Program-made: the position numbers and the translations under genes
In this document: in pieces, positions 60,291-64,000 of the stretch
Layout of the letters: every line of letters starts with the position of its first letter
Position numbering within the stretch: position 1 is the first letter of the stretch
Origin: Pontibacter beigongshangensis
GTDB lineage: Bacteria > Bacteroidota > Bacteroidia > Cytophagales > Hymenobacteraceae
Direction of reading: 5' to 3'
DNA: 64,000 nt
Assembly: GCF_014332515.1 (NCBI RefSeq)
Contig: NZ_VFSD01000011.1
Coordinates: 109,865-173,864 of the forward strand
The notes under the pieces: model-generated
The model's input: the letters and a program-made list of their open reading frames with translations, nothing else
What the model was told of the DNA's origin: nothing
Databases searched by the model: none

Positions 60291-60500
60291 TGGTAATAAA
60301 CACCCGTTAATGTGTATTTTTTAAAACCGCTGGTGCGAGCCTGCAATTCATATCGCTTTTCTCCTCCGGTTCCAGCAAGCCCAAAATAACCTGGTATTGC
60401 CCATCTTTAATCCAGTGGCATGAAAGTACGAGCTGCAAGCTCGCACCAGCAGAGAACACCAGTCAGCTCACAACTTTTAACTTTTAGCTCTTACAGCGTC

Positions 60501-61280
60501 CTACCTTTTTTCCTGTATCACCTTCACTAGTTTCCGGACGAGCCTGCGTGGCGCCAGCCTCACAGAAAAAGCCGTAAGTTTGTCTTTCAGGCTTGGGAAC
60601 ACCAGCACCTCACCGGCCATCATGCCCTCGTACCCGGCTTTGGCCACATCGTTTGCATCGGCTAGCAGCGAATCCCTGAATATGCCGGAACCATCCAGGT
60701 TGGCGCGCTCTTTAAAGTCGGTGGCGGTGGCGCCGGGGCACAGCACGGTAATGCTCACGTTAGTTCCCTCCTGCTCTGCCGCCAGCGCCTCCGAAAACGA
60801 TAGCACATAGGCCTTGGTGGCATAATACACTGCCATGAGCGGCCCCGGCGGAAAAGCAGCCGTAGAGGCAATGTTCAGCACCTTGGCAGGTCTGTCGGTG
60901 CGGATCTGGGCCAGAAAAAGCTTGGTGAGGTGCGTCAGGGCGAGCATGTTCACCTGCATCATGGCCAGTTCCTTCTGCACGTCGGTTTCGCGGAAGTAGC
61001 CGTAGTTGGCAAAGCCGGCATTGTTCACCAGTATATCCAGCTGCAGCCCTTCTCTCTTAAGTTCATCGAAAATAAGCTGCGGGGCCTCCGGCTTTGCCAG
61101 GTCCTGCGCGATCACTTTTGTATATATTTTGTATTTGATGGCAAACTGCAGCGCCATCTGCTGCAGTTTGTCTTCCGACCGTGCCACCAGCACCAGGTTG
61201 TGCCCGTCTTTTGCGAAAAGCTTTGCCAGCTGGTAGCCAATGCCACCTGACGCGCCTGTAATCAATGCCGTGTATTTCAT
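60501..61280 (-). CDS. Short-chain dehydrogenase/reductase
   Basis: 259 residues from the ATG at 61280, which starts directly at the Rossmann strand (KYTALITGASGGIGYQLAKLFA). NAD(P)-binding TGxxxGxG is TGASGGIG; the NNAG motif is LVNNAGFANYG; the catalytic set is Ser (NIASTAAFPPG), Tyr and Lys (YYATKAYVLSFSEAL). The C-terminal LCPGATATDFKERA is typical of the YqjQ/DltE-like subgroup acting on carbonyl substrates. Substrate unknown. Confidence 0.9.
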   Translation of the reverse strand: MKYTALITGASGGIGYQLAKLFAKDGHNLVLVARSEDKLQQMALQFAIKYKIYTKVIAQDLAKPEAPQLIFDELKREGLQLDILVNNAGFANYGYFRETDVQKELAMMQVNMLALTHLTKLFLAQIRTDRPAKVLNIASTAAFPPGPLMAVYYATKAYVLSFSEALAAEQEGTNVSITVLCPGATATDFKERANLDGSGIFRDSLLADANDVAKAGYEGMMAGEVLVFPSLKDKLTAFSVRLAPRRLVRKLVKVIQEKR

Positions 61281-61595
61281 ATAGATTTGGTTATTGCCTT
61301 TGCTGCTAAACGAGAAGCAGAGCGCGAATGTTAAAAACTGGAAAAACATAAAAGGCTTTCCCTCAATCACTTTCAACTGATTATCAGACAGGTTCAGCTC
61401 AACAGCCACTCACCTGCGCTGCGCAAAACGGCTACCATCCGAAACTTTCTATCCTGTTAAAAAGGGAGTTTATCTGAAAAAGACGGCTGTTGGTATAATA
61501 GTTACCACTCACTACATAGTATTTTTACTATATAAGCATGGTTTTTGTAGCTTTGCACCACAGTTACGCACCCATTCACTACACAAAATAAAACT
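61281..61595. other. Divergent intergenic region
   Basis: 315 bases between the SDR and receptor genes. It contains the receptor's -7 box TAGCTTTG (61548-61555). A palindrome ATAGTA-TTTT-TACTAT (61516-61531) covers its -33 zone and could be an operator. Confidence 0.5.
61548..61555 (+). promoter_or_regulatory. -7 promoter box of the TonB receptor gene
   Basis: TAGCTTTG matches TAnnTTTG, 41 nt before the ATG. About 20 bp upstream is TTTTTA, not TTTG. Confidence 0.55.
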
Positions 61596-63971
61596 ATGAA
61601 CCTGTTACAAAAGCCAATCGTTTTCCGTCTGCTGGTATTCCTATTTTTACTCGCAGGCATTCCCTCCTTCTCTGTTGCCCAGCAGCTTACACAGACCATC
61701 CGCGGCCGCATCATCGACAAAGAGTCGCAGGAGCCGCTGCCGGGCGCTACGGTAGCCATCTACAACCTCAGCCCGGCCATAGGCACCACAACCGATCTGG
61801 ACGGCAACTTCAGGCTGGAGCAGGTGCCGGTGGGGCGGCATACGCTGCGCATCAGCTTTGTAGGCTACGAGGAGCAGGTGCTGCCCGAACTGCTGCTGGG
61901 CTCCGGCAAGGAGATAATCCTGACCATTGGCCTGACCGAATCTTTCCGAAGCCTGAAAGAGGTGGTGGTAAGCGCCGGGCAGCAGGCCAAGGGCGCTCCT
62001 TTGAATGAGATGGCCACGCTGAGTGCCCGCTCCATTTCGGTGGAGGAAACCAAACGCTATGCGGCCAGCATAAACGATCCGGCCCGCGCCGCCCTGAACT
62101 ATGCCGGCGTAAGCGCCAGCCAGGACATGGGCAACGAGATAATTGTGCGGGGCAACTCCCCAAGAGGTGTGCTCTGGCGTGTGGAAGGCGTGGAGGTACC
62201 CAACCCGAGCCACTTTGCCGAAGAAGGCGCTGCAGGTGGCGCAGTGAGTATCCTGAGCGTGAACATGCTCGATAATTCCGACTTCTACACGGGCGCCTTC
62301 CCCTCCGAGTACGGCAACGCCCTCTCCGGCGTGTTCGACATCAGGCTGCGCAACGGCAACAACGAAAAGCGGGAGTATGCATTTCAGGCAGGTGTGCTCG
62401 GCGTTGATTTTGCGGCCGAAGGTCCCTTTAAGCAGGGCTCCAAAGCTTCTTACCTGGCCAACTACCGCTATTCTACCCTCGCCTTGCTGAATGCGGCGGG
62501 CATTAAGATTGCAGGCGACGCGACCCCGGTATTTCAGGACTTTTCGTTTAAGACACGTATTCCTACAGCAAAGACTGGCATTTTCTCTTTCTGGGGCTTA
62601 GGCGGACTGAGCAGCCAGAACCTGCGGGCTGAAAGAGACGCCGCTAAATGGGAAGATTACTACGACCGCTTTGACGATGTGTATACGGCTAACATGGGAG
62701 CCACAGGCCTCACGCACATGCTGTTCCTGGGCAAAGACGACTACCTGGAGACCACCCTCAGTTACGCTGCCAAACTCACCAAAGTCGATTTCGATTCGCT
62801 GTCGAACAGCTACGAGCCGTTCCCGATTTATCGGCATCGTATAACCTACAACACTACCCGCCTCTCTACCCTCTACAACCGCAAGTTCAATAACCAGCAT
62901 ACCCTGCGGTCGGGCATCATCCTGAGCCAGCTGGGCTACGATGCCAGCTCCGAAGGGCAGAACGACGATTACCAGTTTGTGCGCTTTATACAGCAGGACG
63001 GCAGCACCAGCATGGTACAAGCCTATAGCCAGTGGAAGTACCGCCTTTCAGAAAAGCTGACGCTGAACTCGGGTGTGCACGCCACCTACTTTGCCCTGAA
63101 CGGGAAGAGCAGCCTGGAGCCACGGGTTGGCCTGAAGTGGCAGCTCATGCCCGGCAGATCATTAAGTGCAGGGGCTGGCCTGCATAGCCGCCACGAAGCC
63201 CTCTCGACCTACTTTACCGAGCAGCGGGTGCAGGATGCAGTGGTGCAGCCCAACCGGAACCTCGGCTTTACCAAAGCGGCCCACTACGTGCTGGCCTACG
63301 ACCACCTGCTCCGTGAGGACCTGCGTCTGAAAGCAGAAACCTATTACCAGCACCTCTACAACGTGCCCGTAGGTGTGGGCAACAGCAGCTTCTCGAGCCT
63401 CAACGCTTCCGGGGGCTTCACCACCGACAGCCTGGTGAACAAAGGTACCGGCCGCAACTACGGGCTGGAGCTGACACTCGAGAAATTCTTCACCAATAAT
63501 TTCTATTACCTGATGACGGCCTCGCTCTACGATTCGAAGTACACAGCTACTGATGGGATAGAACGCAGCACGCGCTTTAACGGCAACTACATTACTAATT
63601 TTCTGGCGGGCAAGGAGTTCAGGGTGGGCAAAGGCGGCAAGAACCTGATCGGTACGAACATAAAACTGCTCTGGGCCGGCGGCAACCGCTACACGCCCAT
63701 CGATCTGGAGAAGTCGCGCGCGAAAGGCGATGTGGTGTATAAGGAAGAGCAGGCCTATAGCGCCCAGGCCGATGCCTACTTCAGGTCCGACATTCGGGTG
63801 AGCTTCCGGAAGAACAACCCGAAAGCATCCTACATCCTGTCGCTGGACCTGCAGAACGTAACCAACCGCCAGAACATGTACGCCCAATACTACGACCGCA
63901 CCACCAAAGACATCAAAACAAATTACCAGATGGGCCTGGTGCCGGTGCTGAACTACAGAATCGAGTTTTAG
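61596..63971 (+). CDS. TonB-dependent receptor with CarboxypepD-reg-like domain
   Basis: 791 residues. Signal peptide to about VAQ (29). N-terminal carboxypeptidase-regulatory-like domain (TIRGRIIDKESQEPLPGATVAIYNL, TTTDLDGNFRLEQVPVGRHTLRISFVGYEE). Plug domain at about 125-260: RAALNYAGVSASQDMGNEIIVRGNSPRGVLWRVEGVEVPNPSHF, with the conserved GGAVSILSVNMLDNSDFYTGAFPSEYGNALSGVFDI. Then a beta-barrel to the last residue Phe (YRIEF). It resembles receptors that import metals or small organic ligands; no partner gene identifies the substrate. The stop is 29 nt before the window edge. Confidence 0.9.
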   Translation: MNLLQKPIVFRLLVFLFLLAGIPSFSVAQQLTQTIRGRIIDKESQEPLPGATVAIYNLSPAIGTTTDLDGNFRLEQVPVGRHTLRISFVGYEEQVLPELLLGSGKEIILTIGLTESFRSLKEVVVSAGQQAKGAPLNEMATLSARSISVEETKRYAASINDPARAALNYAGVSASQDMGNEIIVRGNSPRGVLWRVEGVEVPNPSHFAEEGAAGGAVSILSVNMLDNSDFYTGAFPSEYGNALSGVFDIRLRNGNNEKREYAFQAGVLGVDFAAEGPFKQGSKASYLANYRYSTLALLNAAGIKIAGDATPVFQDFSFKTRIPTAKTGIFSFWGLGGLSSQNLRAERDAAKWEDYYDRFDDVYTANMGATGLTHMLFLGKDDYLETTLSYAAKLTKVDFDSLSNSYEPFPIYRHRITYNTTRLSTLYNRKFNNQHTLRSGIILSQLGYDASSEGQNDDYQFVRFIQQDGSTSMVQAYSQWKYRLSEKLTLNSGVHATYFALNGKSSLEPRVGLKWQLMPGRSLSAGAGLHSRHEALSTYFTEQRVQDAVVQPNRNLGFTKAAHYVLAYDHLLREDLRLKAETYYQHLYNVPVGVGNSSFSSLNASGGFTTDSLVNKGTGRNYGLELTLEKFFTNNFYYLMTASLYDSKYTATDGIERSTRFNGNYITNFLAGKEFRVGKGGKNLIGTNIKLLWAGGNRYTPIDLEKSRAKGDVVYKEEQAYSAQADAYFRSDIRVSFRKNNPKASYILSLDLQNVTNRQNMYAQYYDRTTKDIKTNYQMGLVPVLNYRIEF

Positions 63972-64000
63972 GGCCACCAGCTCACAAAAAGATACCGATT

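Larger units (their letters stand above)
60133..60500. other. Gene-free interval with R copy 25, family 2 and family 3
   Basis: 368 bases. GTGAGTGAATAAAATTTACTCTCAC is split here as GTGAGTGAATAAA and TTTACTCTCAC, a possible hairpin after the lipoprotein gene. R copy 25, a family-2 remnant (60244-60290) and CAACTTTTAACTTTTAGCTC follow. Also TGGTGCGAGCCTGC at about 60330 and its inverse GCAAGCTCGCACCA at about 60434. Confidence 0.6.

Noticed and set aside
1..64000. CRISPR array, rRNA operon or prophage structural genes
   Set aside because: No regularly spaced identical repeats, no rRNA-like sequence and no capsid, terminase or tail genes were seen. The CAG/CTG triplets belong to R elements.

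Overview
The window looks like chromosome of a Bacteroidota bacterium of the order Cytophagales, most like Hymenobacteraceae (Pontibacter-type). Evidence: SusC/TonB-type receptors with N-terminal carboxypeptidase-regulatory-like domains, a type IX secretion sorting domain, absence of Shine-Dalgarno sequences, several promoters of the Bacteroidota form TTTG-N19-21-TAnnTTTG, and roughly 50-55% GC host genes. The genus is inferred only from gene style.

Layout. 0-1 kb: 3' end of a moxR ATPase gene and a tiny Gly/Cys-rich membrane protein. 1.5-12.3 kb: a phosphate-acquisition region. A surface lipoprotein and a TonB receptor (minus strand) diverge from a porin O/P gene, followed by pstS, pstC, pstA, pstB and phoU. 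The divergent promoters share an architecture of four 11-bp direct repeats ending 4 bp before the -7 box, suggesting PHO boxes. 12.6-17.7 kb: cytochrome c maturation genes ccmB, ccmC, ccmD-like, ccmE (CXXXY variant) and ccmF. 18.4-28 kb: housekeeping genes (DUF2520 protein, ferredoxin and IscX, KdsC, cold-shock protein, UbiA prenyltransferase, thioesterase-like protein, Fur-family regulator, a T9SS-secreted triple-repeat protein, purN, purH). 28-36 kb: a PhyH dioxygenase, then the rod-shape operon mreB-mreC-mreD-mrdA-rodA. 36.3-38.2 kb: YeiH-type transporter and its LysR regulator.

38.468-46.488 kb: an 8.0-kb integrative element inserted at the 3' end of a tRNA-Leu(UAA) gene. It is bounded by an 18-bp direct repeat and encodes a tyrosine integrase, an excisionase-like HTH protein, a phage G2P-like replication protein and three proteins I cannot name. 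Its cargo is an MBOAT O-acyltransferase plus an SGNH-like partner, as in polysaccharide O-acetylation. The MBOAT gene is itself a base-composition mosaic.

46.6-64 kb: tRNA-Gly, mutS, a TrmH/SpoU methyltransferase, an outer-membrane beta-barrel receptor, small hypothetical proteins, an M28 peptidase, TerC, YajQ, a GNAT acetyltransferase, a 43-aa lipoprotein, an SDR dehydrogenase and a TonB receptor.

The most striking unexplained structure is a family of about 24 short intergenic elements, here called R. Each runs from a CAG-rich arm through a CTCCGGAGG core to a conserved ATTAGAATAATT end. Most lie just downstream of genes in sense orientation. Some are paired as inverted repeats around 0.1-0.4 kb of DNA, and two pairs share an internal core. 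Others are joined to a second repeat family. This looks like a non-autonomous MITE/REP-like system whose driver is not in the window.
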